Below are positions 1 to 18,117 of a stretch of 64,000 nt of DNA, one piece after another. The position numbers were made by a program, and so were the translations under genes. Under the pieces are notes generated by a model that searched no databases, had not been told where the DNA came from, and saw only the letters and a list, made by a program, of their open reading frames with translations. This DNA comes from Liolophura sinensis (taxonomy: Eukaryota; Mollusca; Polyplacophora; Chitonida; Chitonidae). The stretch lies in contig NC_088301.1 of NCBI RefSeq assembly GCF_032854445.1, forward strand, positions 40,659,187 to 40,723,186, read 5' to 3'. Numbering within the stretch: the stretch's first letter is position 1; each line of letters opens with the position of its first letter.

Positions 1-893
1 CAGGGTATGAAACTGAATTCCTGAACCATATATGGCTGTGTACATGTACATGAGGTTGCTTTATGAGGGGAATAGTGTTGATTTTACAGTCTATGGAGAT
101 ACAAACATTTACATGCAAATCAAAACATAGGCAGTAATATTTATAGTATAGTACTGTACTGAAATGTATAAAAATAAGAATAGAAACAAGTTTGTATATA
201 ATATATTTGTACGCCTAAGTAAACTGTATGTTGAAAATTTGTTCACTGTGAATAGAAATGCATCAACAGAACAAGAAGCACAGAAATCTGGCTGTGAATA
301 CTATTCCGAAATGTTTATGATTAAACTTACATGTATCATCTGCTTGGTATTTTGTGTAGCTGTTTCATGTTTTATTGATGTACACTGTATTAGATTGCAA
401 CTAAACCACATACACAAGTTGTCATATGTGTACATGTATGGGTGCACATAAATGTGCCTGCATTTACAGCATGTCAGTCAGCAGGCGTAAAAATGGTTTG
501 GCTGGCCCTGATGATATTTTAGGATTAAATGGTGTAAAGGGTGAAAAAGCAACTCTTGTTGACCTACATTAGTGTGGCTAAGGGCAGACAGGCCAAACAG
601 TTGCACAGGGAATAATGGAGCTAGTGTGAAAGACCTATGCACTTAATGGGAAAACAAGGTAACATGTTTGTGGCGGGTTGAACTTTATTGACATGTTTGT
701 TTGGTGTAATGTTTTAAGTGTTAGGGATATTGAAAAAATGATACAATTTCTGTTCTTTCATTCAGGGGTGGCGGTGGTGGCATGGGGTACTGCACTCTAT
801 TCTAATTTGGAATCTTTTAATTGTTGAATAAATCAAATATTTGAAGAAAATTACATCATTGAAATATTTGTCATGTGAACATTAATATTTCAG

Positions 894-3800
894 GTATTTT
901 GAAAAAGAACAATTTAGCCATTCAGCTGATAGAGTATCATTTATAAGCCCAGAGGTTACACAGTTTATAAAATTAGCTGCAGGTAAGTGACTACTGTTTA
1001 TTTTATTCTTTGAGCTATAATATTTGTTCTTTTATGAAGAAAAGGAAGTTAAGGAACTTATCTTTCATTTGCACTGTAAATGCAAGTTCAATTCCATTCT
1101 CTTTAGGAGGGTCCTTAATGCCCATAAACAGTCCATTTCTGCAGTCATATGGATTTGGCCAGAGCCCACTTGCATTACATTGATCAGTATGATACTTGTC
1201 TCAGATTGGAAAATTAAGCATCAATTTGCTCATTGGTGCTTTGCCTGTGGACACTCCTCCACCCATAAAACTGGCCGCCATCTGAGAAGTGAATGATGAA
1301 TGGCTACATGTCTAATGAACAGTATGGTCAGCTTGCAGTTCATAGAAGAAAATTTACCATTACTAACCAAAAAACTTTTTTTAACAACTGGTTTTCTGTC
1401 AGTTTGATAAGGCTTCACATACTCAAAACCTGAGTTTAATTTCTCTCAAAAACATATATATATAGGTTGACGAATTGTATGCATATACCAGTTTTGACCC
1501 ATTAAAGCAATCATTCACTTTTGTTTGTATTCATATGTTGATTACATTCTTTCAATTTATCATTAGTCTTCTCATCACTGGTATTAAATACATCTAAATT
1601 TTTTGTTAAACAGCAACAGAACTTGGTGCATTTCTGGAACCACTGAATCTGCCAACTAAACAGTTTGTCTTCCTTGCTGTCAACAATAATCAGTCCACTA
1701 ACCAGGCAGGAGGAACACATTGGTGAGTCTGCTGCAACCACTCACATGTAGTTGTGGTCTTAAAATGTATATCTGCCTGTCATGTTAACTTTTCAAGCAT
1801 ATTTTATTTACAGTTTTATTTTCAGGGGAAAAATTTTCAGGAATGCAAGCGAATTGGTTTCCTTCATATTCACAGGTCTTTCACATGTTTGATCCTTTTT
1901 CAGATCCTCGTTTTGTCAGAGTTCTTGGTTATTGTTTGATAGAGGTTATGAACTTTATTATACCTAAGCTGCTCAGTGGATGAGTTAAATGTCTGACTCT
2001 CTTCAGTATTTACATATCAGTCAGGGTGAGTGTGTATGAGTATATGATTGAGGACATTTTTGTATCTCATTACATGTATAAAAGTACACTTACGCTGTGA
2101 AAAAAAAAGTCAATTTGCTAACATTGGTTTAACATACATAAATGTGTACATGTTCTAGGAGCTTACTGCTATACAACCGACCAAGGCAAGAATTTCAACA
2201 CTATGACTCTAATACTGGAGCAAACAAACTTATTGCAAGTGAACTTGCGAGAAAGTTACAGCCTTTTGTCAGAGGTAAAGTAAATAACCCATCCCAGAAG
2301 TCTCATTACCCTTGCACTCTTGATCAGTTGCCTGTTGATCTGTTTGTACAGAATTATTGCTTTTGGAAGACATAATGAAGTTACAGAGCTGCCACATTTT
2401 AACATTTTAAATCATAACTTTGAGCTCCCTGACTGAGGACTTTTGAAGATAAAATTAATTACTATAACATGTGACCTTTCAGAAATGTTTGCCTACTATT
2501 CTTGATTACATTTACTTTAACATGGACATTTGAAAACTGTTTCATAAAGTTATTTAGAGGAGATGAACTGTGACGAAGATTTAGGAGGTAAAGCATTTGT
2601 GAATTTAAGAACTTCCTGCAGGAGTACCATTGACTTCATGTATACAAAAGTAATAGCTAAACACTCACAATATGATACAGTAGGACAGTTTTTACCTTCA
2701 GAAAAAAGAGATTTTGAACCAGAAACTCACCTATTGGTTAAAGTTAACATTGCATTGTTAAAAGATTATGGCCACCCTGTTCAGAAAGTTACATGAAAAG
2801 AAGATTGTGTGATGTTTAACTGGTCTGTGAATCAATAGCATACACATTTTGTTTTCATTATTTATAAAACAGACCAGCCATTGTTGACATAACCTTTTTA
2901 TAATTTGTACAGCACCAGCAGGGCGGCTAAAGTTCATTGAAAAGGATTCTCCACAACAAAGCAATGGTAATGTATTTTAGCAATATCGTCAAACATCGAT
3001 GCTGAACTGAAAAGCAGCGGAAAAAATGAATTTCACAACTCAAATTTTAATTCATCCTGTGGAGTAAAAGTTTGAAGCATGATTTGAATTCTCTATTTTG
3101 TCCTAGGGTCTAAGATCATTAACAATAAAGGCAATGGAGATGTTAATTTTTACTGGAGTAATGAATCTATTTGTAAACAAGAAGAAGTTTAGACAGGCAT
3201 ACATGTATTTTACAAATTTTGAGTGTCAGATGACTTTTGATTAATACTCGTCATTAGCTGATGCTGCATGTATACAGTGTACTATTCATTTGTGAAATGT
3301 TTTCAGGGATTTGAATAAAAAGCTCTTGCTGCCCAATTTGAAGGTCTGCTTCCTTTTTAGCGGTTAAGCAAATTTTGACGTGTCCATGCTGGAGGAGCAA
3401 AATCTGAGTAATAGATGACCTAATTCAAAAATCACCAATCAAGTACATTTCACCTAATCTGAGACATGTACTAAATGTTAAATTTATATTCTAAAATATT
3501 GGAAGTACTGACTTCTTAAGCACATACTGTGACTTCGAATTTTAAACCGTTTGTCCAAAATTTTACATGTTCAATCTTATGTCAATATGTGTTGAACTTT
3601 TTTCTGAAGAATTTGCATCTAATGTAATAATACAACCAAGTCTCAAGAGGCTCGCTGTTGTAACATATCAAGTAGAAAATCATGAATGGGTTTTAGTAAG
3701 GTGATAGGGAATTGAAAGTAGGACAAGTGCACAGGCACTTTGAGATACAATGATGTTCAAATCTTCAAAACTGTGACAGAGGCTTTTAATGTAGGTCATT

Positions 3801-4302
3801 GGAAAAAATGTCAAGTTAACAATCAACTAAGGAGAATCTGAATACTGTGGCATGTTGTATGTATCCCATGGGGAGCATAACCTGTACATGTATTTGCTAT
3901 AAGACTTTTTTGCTGTTGTTTAATAGTCCTGATGTGATTATTCACATTAGTGGAATAGGGGTACACATATTGGACTTCAGATTTAACCCTGATCAGAGGA
4001 AGAAAATCATAATTAACAATCCATCACTAAAATGTGTAAATTAAAAAAAGTAGATTAACAAAAATAAAATATCTCATGCTGATTATAAAAGTTTATTACT
4101 TTTTGTCTTTTCAGGACATGATTGCGGTGTGTATGTTGTGGCTGTGGCAGAATACATGAGCAAGGAACTTGTTGAAGGGCTGTGTATACCTTTGTCTGAT
4201 ACCGTCACGTCAAAAGTCATTGAAGATAAAAGACTTCATATCAAAGAAATTATCGAAGAAATTGCAGCTCTGCCAGAACACTCAGCTTCTGCAGGTAGCT
4301 GA
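894..4302 (+). CDS. SENP8: SENP8/DEN1-like NEDD8-specific protease (5'-partial, five exons)
   Basis: Cysteine protease of the Ulp1/C48 family; the family member SENP8 (DEN1) matures NEDD8 and removes it from cullins and other proteins. Visible coding exons: 894-982, 1614-1722, 2159-2274, 2913-2966 and 4115-4302 (stop TGA 4300-4302). All have AG/GT borders and compatible phases and give about 184 residues. Catalytic triad by family position: His in GGTHW (codon 1718-1720), Asp in HYDS (2205-2207), Cys in HDCGVYV (4123-4125). The stretch VSFISPEVTQFIK and the motif FLEPLNLP are typical of SENP8 rather than of the larger SENPs. Vertebrate SENP8 is about 212 aa, so roughly the first 40 residues, including the WLND segment, are missing. 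I found no matching exon in 1-893, so the 5' part lies upstream of the window. No broken codons seen. Family call very secure; exact first exon unknown. Confidence 0.93.
1241..1299 (+). repeat. Diverged fragment of SINE family A in a SENP8 intron
   Basis: A short stretch containing ACTGGCCGCCATC and a preceding CTCCTCCACCCATA resembles the conserved 3' half of the SINE copies at 28.6, 34.9 and 60.4 kb. It is degraded and lacks the AAATAAAT tail, so the assignment is tentative. Confidence 0.35.
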
Positions 4303-7300
4303 TTACCCACAGTGATGATTCTTGGCGCCAAATAATAACAGTTATAAGTGAACTATAACCAAACCAAGTATTATCAGCTTCACAATGTAGTCTGTGACTC
4401 ACAATGTTGAAATATTTCAACAGGTATTGTATGGTGGTGAGGTCTAGCAGTTTATAAAGGACTGGTGTGTCCAGAGGACTCCATGATCGTCTGGAGTAGA
4501 GTGCAACATGCAAGTGTGGAATTTACAAGCAGTGCAATGGTCATCAGAACTCTCTGTCTAGGTGAAACTGAATAAAAATCTTTCATTATAATGCACAAAA
4601 GGTGTACAGCATGTAACAGTGCAAACACTGTTTGTAGCTCCTAAAATTCAGGAGAACTTACCTGAAGCGAAAACGACAGCATATTATTGGATCTTCTGGA
4701 GATTTTGGGATCATGACATGAGATTATTGTTTATGACGTCATAGAAACATGAAGTGTATGCAACTTGTATTACATTATTATAATCATGAGAGTTATTTTG
4801 GTGTGGTGGTCCACATCGGTTTCCTGTAAAAGTCTAAGGTCCTGTGAGATTTACTTCGTCTTTCTTTTGGGCTTACTCCATGCTGAACTGAAACATAAAT
4901 GCTTATACACATTTTGTGCATGATTACAAATCACAATCTTTTCTTTCTTTTAATATAACAGGAAATTTGTGTTTGTAATCATGCAAAGTTTTCTAATGTG
5001 TTTTGGATGTAAATGTGCACAAAAGATATCCTCCAACAAAGAATTCAGCACCATATTCCCAGTATTAGATTAGATAAATTTGTGTTTGTAGACAAAAATA
5101 CCCCAATCCATGTATAATTTCCATTTTTCATTATTTTATAAGAGGGAATTAAGTATAATGAATATTAGTACTTTTTGAAACTGCGTAATATTATGTATAT
5201 TAAAGACTTAGATGAAGCAAAATAAATGGAACTTTTCCAACAAATTTAATCAGTATGAACCTTGCATAAGATTCATTAAAAATTTAATGAACAGTTCAGA
5301 TTACCCGACTATGCCAGGTGAATAGTATTCAGATTTGTGCAAAATAGTTCCATATAGGGTCACCAATGCATGCAGTAATACAAACCATTTTATATTTTGT
5401 GTGTAAAATAGAAATGAACTGAAATATTATTCTGTGAAACGACTATGACTGTTATGGGTCGGTGTTCTATATGAATGACACATGAAGAAATCTTTTTTGT
5501 TTTATAGGTTTACATCAATCTTTTTTGACAGGATTGACACAAAGTGTATGACACAATGAAAGATTGCGAAGTCTCATGATTGTCTTTGCTAATCTTTCCC
5601 TCCTATTTATTTTAAACCCTGATTGATATGATGAAGACTTCGCCCTTTCTGACTGGTGTTCGGCTCCCTCATATATGAGTGTAAACCATAGCAATGTAAA
5701 GCTCAGCATAATGGCATTGGTGTGTTCAATATTTGTTTCTGTTTTAACAAGACTATTATTCTAACATTTCAGCAAAGATGTATAAGAAGTTACACTGAAA
5801 AAAAAAAATAAATAAATGAAGAGAGGGAAAAGCAATGTAAGTTTTAACCTTGATTATAAATGTGTATTTCAGTTTTAATTGCATATTCTGTATGGAACTG
5901 ACATATCCATGCATCTATGTTATTGAAGTTAACCACACAAGGAGTTTGAAAGGTGAAAGTTGTTTTAATTGGTTGTATGAAAGCCGAGTTTGGATGGGAA
6001 AATCCCCAATGCACTATTACTGCTGCCTGAAAATGAATTGCATGCTCAACATGACTGGAACGTGTAATCCATCTATCTCATCTAATATGTATGCATACAA
6101 AACATATAATGTCATGATTGAGTCCGTTAAAACCAGCTTGACACGAATCACTTATCGGTACTGTGAGGGGACTGTAAAGGCAGCTTTATGGTATTGCAGC
6201 CCTCGTGATATTCAGAAAATTCTATTTACAAGTAATTTGTATCCCATGTATAATAGATAAATAAAATGTGATTTAACAACATCTACATTTGTCTCTCGGT
6301 AATATGTGGCATGAATACGTGAAAGTGATTTTCTTGAGCAGTTGTAAATTGCATGCAGAACGGGTTGTGTGGTGGTATGTTATCTTATTAATATGGTGTT
6401 AAGTCTTATGCAATGAACAAATATTTTTTTAAAATTGATTAAATCTTTTGGGGATCGTAAAAGTTCTATTTCAGAGCTTCGGTGGGTAAGATGTTTTTGG
6501 TGATTAGCTTGATATTAGCTGGATTGAGAGGATCTCTGGTTGTAAGCTATTTGGTATATTCCTATTTATATGGAAGTTTAATCTGGATCTAAATATTTGT
6601 CGTGTGAAAAACAAGCGTTACACGATGAACTTTCCTTTAGTAAAGAAGGGCGACTGAAATGGCTTAATGGGACAGATTAAAGTGAACTCTTAAACGCAGA
6701 TTACGTTGAAATGGGTAATGAGAAAAGTTATGCGACCCCCAACCCCCCTTTTGGGGGGAATATTCAATCTGGGGGCATATTGATGTCTCTTAATACTCCC
6801 TATATTTTCTGTCATTGTTTTTTCGGAAATGACGGCATCGATGAACTTGATGGGAACGCAGGACCGATTTATCTCGTATTATTCGGCACCCCCACCCCTT
6901 CCACACAGAGTTGTTTTGACAGTTGTCACCACTCCAGTTCCTACAGTTTAAAGTCATTGTATGTCCCATGGAGAAAACTGAGAAGCTTTTTGTACTTTTC
7001 TTTAAAAAGACACTTCCTAAACTGCGTATTAAGAAATGAAAACCAAGCGTTTGATGTATCCTTTACCCTCGTTCTACATTATTTGCGATAAATATAGATC
7101 AGTGTTTTCGTTGCACTTCTTGCATCGATGTGCAGAATAATTATTGCCTTTTGCCACTGATATGGATAGGGACTTTGAAAGGAAATGTCCCTCAGCCTGT
7201 CCGTTCTTCCCACCCGTCTCTTTTTTTTTTTTTTTTTTTTTTTAGCGTGCTGTCTGAAAAGAAATTAAAGCCATCGATTTGAAACTTGGACAGTAGGCCT

Positions 7301-9270
7301 ATCTTTTCATTGCTGAGACAATGATTAGGAATGGTTTATCGCTGCGTTTTATGATCTACGATTGCTGATTTGTATGTTACTCAAGTATGAATTACTCCAC
7401 GAAGCACGACATCGATACCAAATCCAGGCATAGCTTTGAAACTTAAGCAGAGCCTAGTACCCTGTATGTGTTTTACTGTTCTGACTTCATACAGTCATAT
7501 CTCCATGTTTTATAGCTAGGCTAGTTCCATACAATCTGACTCTGTGTTCTATAGTTCTGACCCTGAGTCACCCTGTTGCATTATTCCTTTTCAAAACCCA
7601 CTTACGTCTCATCATACGTCCAGGATATCGCCTAAACACCATACATTTGGCAATATGGCGAATCCAAATAGATGGCTCTCAGACGTTTCTTCCATCATGG
7701 CGAAGCGTCGCTTTTTTGAGCCGATACTTTGAAACAGTCAAACCTGCAATTTATTCCAAATCGATCCATGCGTGTGTCATCCACATCATGGCAGGGAGCA
7801 TCAATTAGCGTCACCAGTCAAGAACGCCAACAAGTTAGTGGAATAGCATAGCGACTTTACACGCTCAAGAATCTTAATATCTGAATTGCTTTCCCTTACG
7901 TTTCTTCAGCAAATAAATTTAAACATACTAAAAAGGAAAACTGAATGTTGATATAAGTAAATTGATGCTCTCAGGTAGTCTGAGGTGCGTGGAGTGTGTC
8001 AAGTTGTTCGACCTTTAAATTGGACTCACATGGCGTAAACCAAAAATACTAGTTTCTCAGGCTTTTTGGCCTGATAACAGCCGTTTTAACGGGGACTGGA
8101 GCTATATTTATCGGTGGGCGGACACATAAAGTATGATAACAAAAACCGGCTGATATTGGAGTGTATCTCATGGACAACATAGGCCTAACTCGCCAAAAAA
8201 AGTCTATCCAAACGGTGGACTTTTCTTTCTTTCTTTCTTTCTTTATTTGTAATACCTCATACTTCCTATATTGTTTTTTGAAGCCAAAAAGTTGCACCGT
8301 AATAGTAGAGAATAATTCGTATTTACAAAGCCTGGAGTCGACTTAGGCCTTTCTAGGCGGGAAATCCCACCCATTCTACAAAACATTTTTTTTTTCAGTG
8401 CGCTCCTTGCTCTTTGATCCGAGAAATATAATTTGATCCGAGAAATATAAACTTTCAGGAGATCATTTGGTAAATGCCTCAATTCTTCTTAATGTGGATG
8501 TCCAATTGCTCACCCATACATTTGAGAACTTGATGGTTGATAATCAAATATAGAGCCCATTCTCAAGGACGTTCCATGGTTGTTGCCTTACGTTAGGTCC
8601 CCCAATATTAAAGAGCTCCCCACCCACAAGTGAAATTAAGCTAATTTAGTGCGCATTGTTGAGAGAGGATCCATGTATACTGATATACAAATCCTGTGCA
8701 AATTGTGTTCTGGAGCACATCTTCCTTCATCCCGTAATTAGGATTAAAAATAAGAAATGTAGGAAATATTATTTTTGGACGAATGTATTATTTTTGGACC
8801 GACTTGATGCATCAATATGTGGAAAATGAAAAATTCTTGATTGTGCATCGCGTTAGACAACAATCAAATATATAAATCAATACATGAATATAAATATGGT
8901 TTAGTGCTACATTGGTAGTAACTCGGTCAGCCTTAATTGATTGTTGGGCTTTCAAATACAGCTCTCGATTTTTCGGCCAAACACGGTTTGCCAGGGATAC
9001 CTGGTAAGGTAAGAAGCTTTCCTTCAAAACCTTGACGTTTTTCTTATGTTAAATTAATTATTCTGGAGTTCTGTGACTGTAATGAACATTTCTGTAGGTT
9101 TGATCCCCATGTTATTTGATTATTCAAGGCAACGAGGATATGCTTGTTAAGCCTGCTTATTTTATTTATTTGGTTGTCGATAATCACGCCATAATCAAGG
9201 TCTGTTTAGTTGAAAGTTGAGAGAAGAAACTTAAAATGTAATGGTTTGATCTTTAGCCGAAGAAAAGACT
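4303..9270. other. Intergenic region, no gene recognised
   Basis: Follows the SENP8 stop codon. It presumably starts with the 3' UTR of that gene; no clear polyadenylation site was assigned. Open frames at 5850-6260 (136 codons) and 6711-7091 (126 codons) on the plus strand show no domain, repeat or family signature that I recognise, and no exon-like borders. A T-tract lies at 7221-7243 and a TTTC microsatellite near 8222-8245. Nothing else supported. Confidence 0.6.
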
Positions 9271-9440
9271 GTGAATTAAATTGCACCAAATCCGTTCATA
9301 ACATTTCCGTAAAGTTGCAGTTCCACACAAAAAGAAACAGTGGTAAAAACATTACCTCCGCCTGAAAGGTGTACTACCTTTCTCAAGCTTGTGACATAAT
9401 TTACAAGATCTAATAATGTTTCAGATAAAGTATATATGGG
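9271..9440. repeat. Direct repeat, left copy, downstream of SOD-like exon 6
   Basis: Begins GTGAATTAAATTGCACCAAA and matches 10203-10350 along about 150 bp with small indels. The two copies lie 932 bp apart in the same orientation on either side of the last exon (9627-9950) of the minus-strand SOD-like gene. Confidence 0.8.
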
Positions 9441-9626
9441 CAATTGTATCGATAAAAGACATTAAAATTCCATTTTTTTTTTATCTGAGTTTGAAGGGAT
9501 ATGTCTAAATATTCAAATCATGACGTACTTCAGAAACTTTGCGACAATCATCCAATATGGTTAAATGAAAGTCCTGCCGTGATCCAGCATGAACACGTCC
9601 TAAACCTATCTCGCTTCCTCTTTAGT

Positions 9627-15459
<5,833 letters not shown>

Positions 15460-15582
15460 GTTAACCTTCTTGTATGTCGTCCTTTGTCACACGTTTCCTT
15501 TGAATCCTGGGGGCCCCGTCTTGGTATAGATATAGCCAAGCAGAGTTGATATGACAACTACCAAGGACATACCGATCTACTT

Positions 15583-15620
15583 GGACGCGATGAGGTATCA
15601 CGTGATCGCTGCATCACAGC
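15583..15620 (-). promoter_or_regulatory. Conserved proximal promoter block with CACGTG E-box (intact copy)
   Basis: Read on the minus strand: GCTGTGATGCAGCGATCACG, then TGATACCTCATCGCGTCC. It lies about 124 bp upstream of the ATG and matches the block 118 bp upstream of the paralogue at 30 of 37 positions, although the surrounding DNA has largely diverged. The core GATCACGTGATA is a palindromic E-box of the type bound by bHLH-zip factors (USF, MITF/TFEB). Regulatory function is inferred from conservation and position only. Confidence 0.6.
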
Positions 15621-17897
15621 TGATAGGAACGGATATGTATAGTGGCAAACACTCATTCACGATTTAGACATCGTGCATGTCACAAGACGTAATGCCATAT
15701 AATGTCCTTAGTTGGTGGGATATTCGTGAACACACTTTTTAATTCCGAAATTGGTAGATTCGGATATTCCGTGTGCCAGGCTTAAATTTGATGTCATATA
15801 CTGTCTTCACCAACTTACTTTACATCAACCCATTTTAACATCGTGAAAATCAGATGATGCAGATCAGATGACACGCAGTGATTGTCTGGTTATATGTATC
15901 AGCCGATGACACCTCTGCCGATTTTCACAAGGTGAATTATCCCTCCTTATACAATATAAGAGACAGGATCACACATCATATACGACTACGATTTTTGTAT
16001 CTCCATATATAGTAGCTTTGTCAGATCCTGTGGATAAAATATTAATAAAAATTCCGACTATAACTGCTAATAATGGCATTTGGCCGCGCACTGTTTGCTA
16101 CAGCGTTTTTCGAGGAAACGGCCACTCAGACACTTATGAAACTTCCGCATGTTTGAGGTACCTGAGGACATGAAGTTGTGCACTTTAACTTATGGAAACT
16201 TTTGGTGTCGTGACTTGGCGGAAATGTTGGATTTTGTGCAAAATGAGAAAAAATCTTTCTCTAGAACGGTTAATGCGATTGAGCTGGATCTGAAACTGCA
16301 GTTGCACAAAGCCTAAGCATGTTCCATTTGTTCATGAGAACATTCTCGGTTGAAAATTGAACAAGCTCGCTATTCGGTGAAAATTTCGTGTTACCAAAAA
16401 AACTTCGGTTTTTGCCAATTTCTGCTACATTTCACTATAGGAAATAGTCTATCTGCTGCAGTTTGGACCCTGATTCCCAATGTGCCATTTTGCAATACCG
16501 GAAGTAACATCCTGTAGGCCTAGCGTAGAAAGAAAATCACATATATTTTATTGTCAAACCAAATGGTATTTTGACTGGTATTATGAAGCGCGTTTGCCAT
16601 GGTAACTTATGTTTTCATCATCAACGTTACCCCATGCAACTGTATGTTCCAACTCATTTGTTTTGCGGGCCTCTTGAAGATATCTTCCGAAAAGCAGGAA
16701 TCCTGATTATCACATATTTAATAACCTAGCATTACTTATATTATGGCATTTTGTCCACATCATTCATCCATTTACTCTAAAGGCCATTTCTCTGTATGTA
16801 ATATAATAAGATTATAAGGTCGAATATAAGATAAAAATTATGTTGTTAGTTTTCATTTTTTCCAGCAAATCTATGTTATGTACATAGTGGCTAACAGACG
16901 GCATTGTTTAAAGTCGTTTTGAGAATTGGCCTTGCGAAGTTTGACCTGGAACGTCAATCTTGGTATGTTTCGATCCATAGGCTGTGTACATTCCTCCATG
17001 TTACTTATGGAAATCATTCGTTAAATAGATAAATTCATGACAGAATTGACTGGGTGGCGGCTCAGTTCGTTTAATAGTTTGTGTACCAAGCTGAAAAGCT
17101 GGAAATAATTGTTCTTGCTCGGACGAAACAAAAAAAAATATATTCTCTACACCCCCTTTTAATTTATTTCCGGGACAACTGTTCGTCAGTACTGAACCAA
17201 ACTGCTGTTGAGTAGTCATGTATGAAAATACTATATATAACCTTAAAGAAATGAAAAAATCTTCTTCAGCAGAGCCGCTCCACAGATCAAGGTCAAATGT
17301 TGTCTTCGCCATTAACAGCGTTGAATTCCAAGGAAAATTGTAGAAGCTTGGCCTCACGGCACGACTTGTTTTTTTCTACTATATGTAGTGTTCCCATATA
17401 GTGCAATTAAAACCCGAAAAAGGTGTGTGTTTTTTAATTTTTATACCCACCTTTGAGATTCCAAGTGCATACCTATATTTTGTTATGGAGTTTATCCGTA
17501 ACACAGTACATTCATCGAAGTTTTTGTGTCACTGTGTTAAACAAATCTTACAGGTTTGCGTTATTCTGCTGGTCATAACAATCCTTCTGTTATGTTAAGC
17601 CATGTACATCTATCCTGAATGCAAACGTGTTAATATGGTCTCAGATTCTTGCAGAGTGGTAATTGGATTGTGCCATGATATTTTGAACTAGGTGAATGTG
17701 TTCTATGGATCACAAAGTTCAAAAGATACGAAAATTTAGCATCGGGTTCACATTAGATTTTTAAGACGCTCTCTAAAACTGACCCACGGTGACATATCGG
17801 CTTTTCGATGAGAACTAATCTAATTTCATGTCTGTGTATTGACTTACCGGCGAATTATGTGGATAGTTGATATGCATGTAGCCGGATCCACCTCCAC

Positions 17898-17933
17898 TGT
17901 GATGCAGTGATCATGTGACTCGCCATCGCTTCC
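17898..17933 (+). promoter_or_regulatory. Conserved proximal promoter block (pseudogene copy)
   Basis: Reads CTGTGATGCAGTGATCATGT, then GACTCGCCATCGCTTCC. Matches the block of the other copy; here the E-box centre is CATGTG instead of CACGTG. Located about 118 bp upstream of the start codon at 18051. Confidence 0.55.
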
Positions 17934-18117
17934 CACCAGATGGGCATGCCTCTTGTTTTCTTTACATCAGTCAGGCTATTCCAATCAAGACTGGCGGTCT
18001 CGTGAAACGCAGGACACGAACGACATACAGCGAGATTAGGTACAGTAGGGATGAATTTGCTGCTGTTAACCTGCCTTACTGTTGGAATTTCAATCGGCTT
18101 TGTGTCAGGTCGAGAAG

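Larger units (their letters stand above)
15460..18050. promoter_or_regulatory. Divergent intergenic region between the two SOD-like genes
   Basis: 2.6 kb between the two head-to-head start codons (15459 minus, 18051 plus). The only cross-similar parts seen are next to each start: a short 5'-UTR match (AAACG..., then ACGACATACA just before each ATG) and the 37-bp blocks listed separately. The middle (about 15.7-17.8 kb) shows no repeat or gene I recognise; the open frame at 17001-17357 on the minus strand has no family signature. Confidence 0.6.

Noticed and set aside
1-893. N-terminal exon of SENP8 inside the window
   Set aside because: No segment resembling the expected WLND region with a suitable donor site was found in any frame.
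2563-2796. 77-codon frame between SENP8 exons, considered as an alternative exon
   Set aside because: It has no similarity to the protease, and the flanking exons join in phase without it.
5850-6260. 136-codon open frame downstream of SENP8
   Set aside because: Cys/Tyr/Met-rich mixture without domain, signal peptide or splice context; length is within chance for the number of frames scanned.
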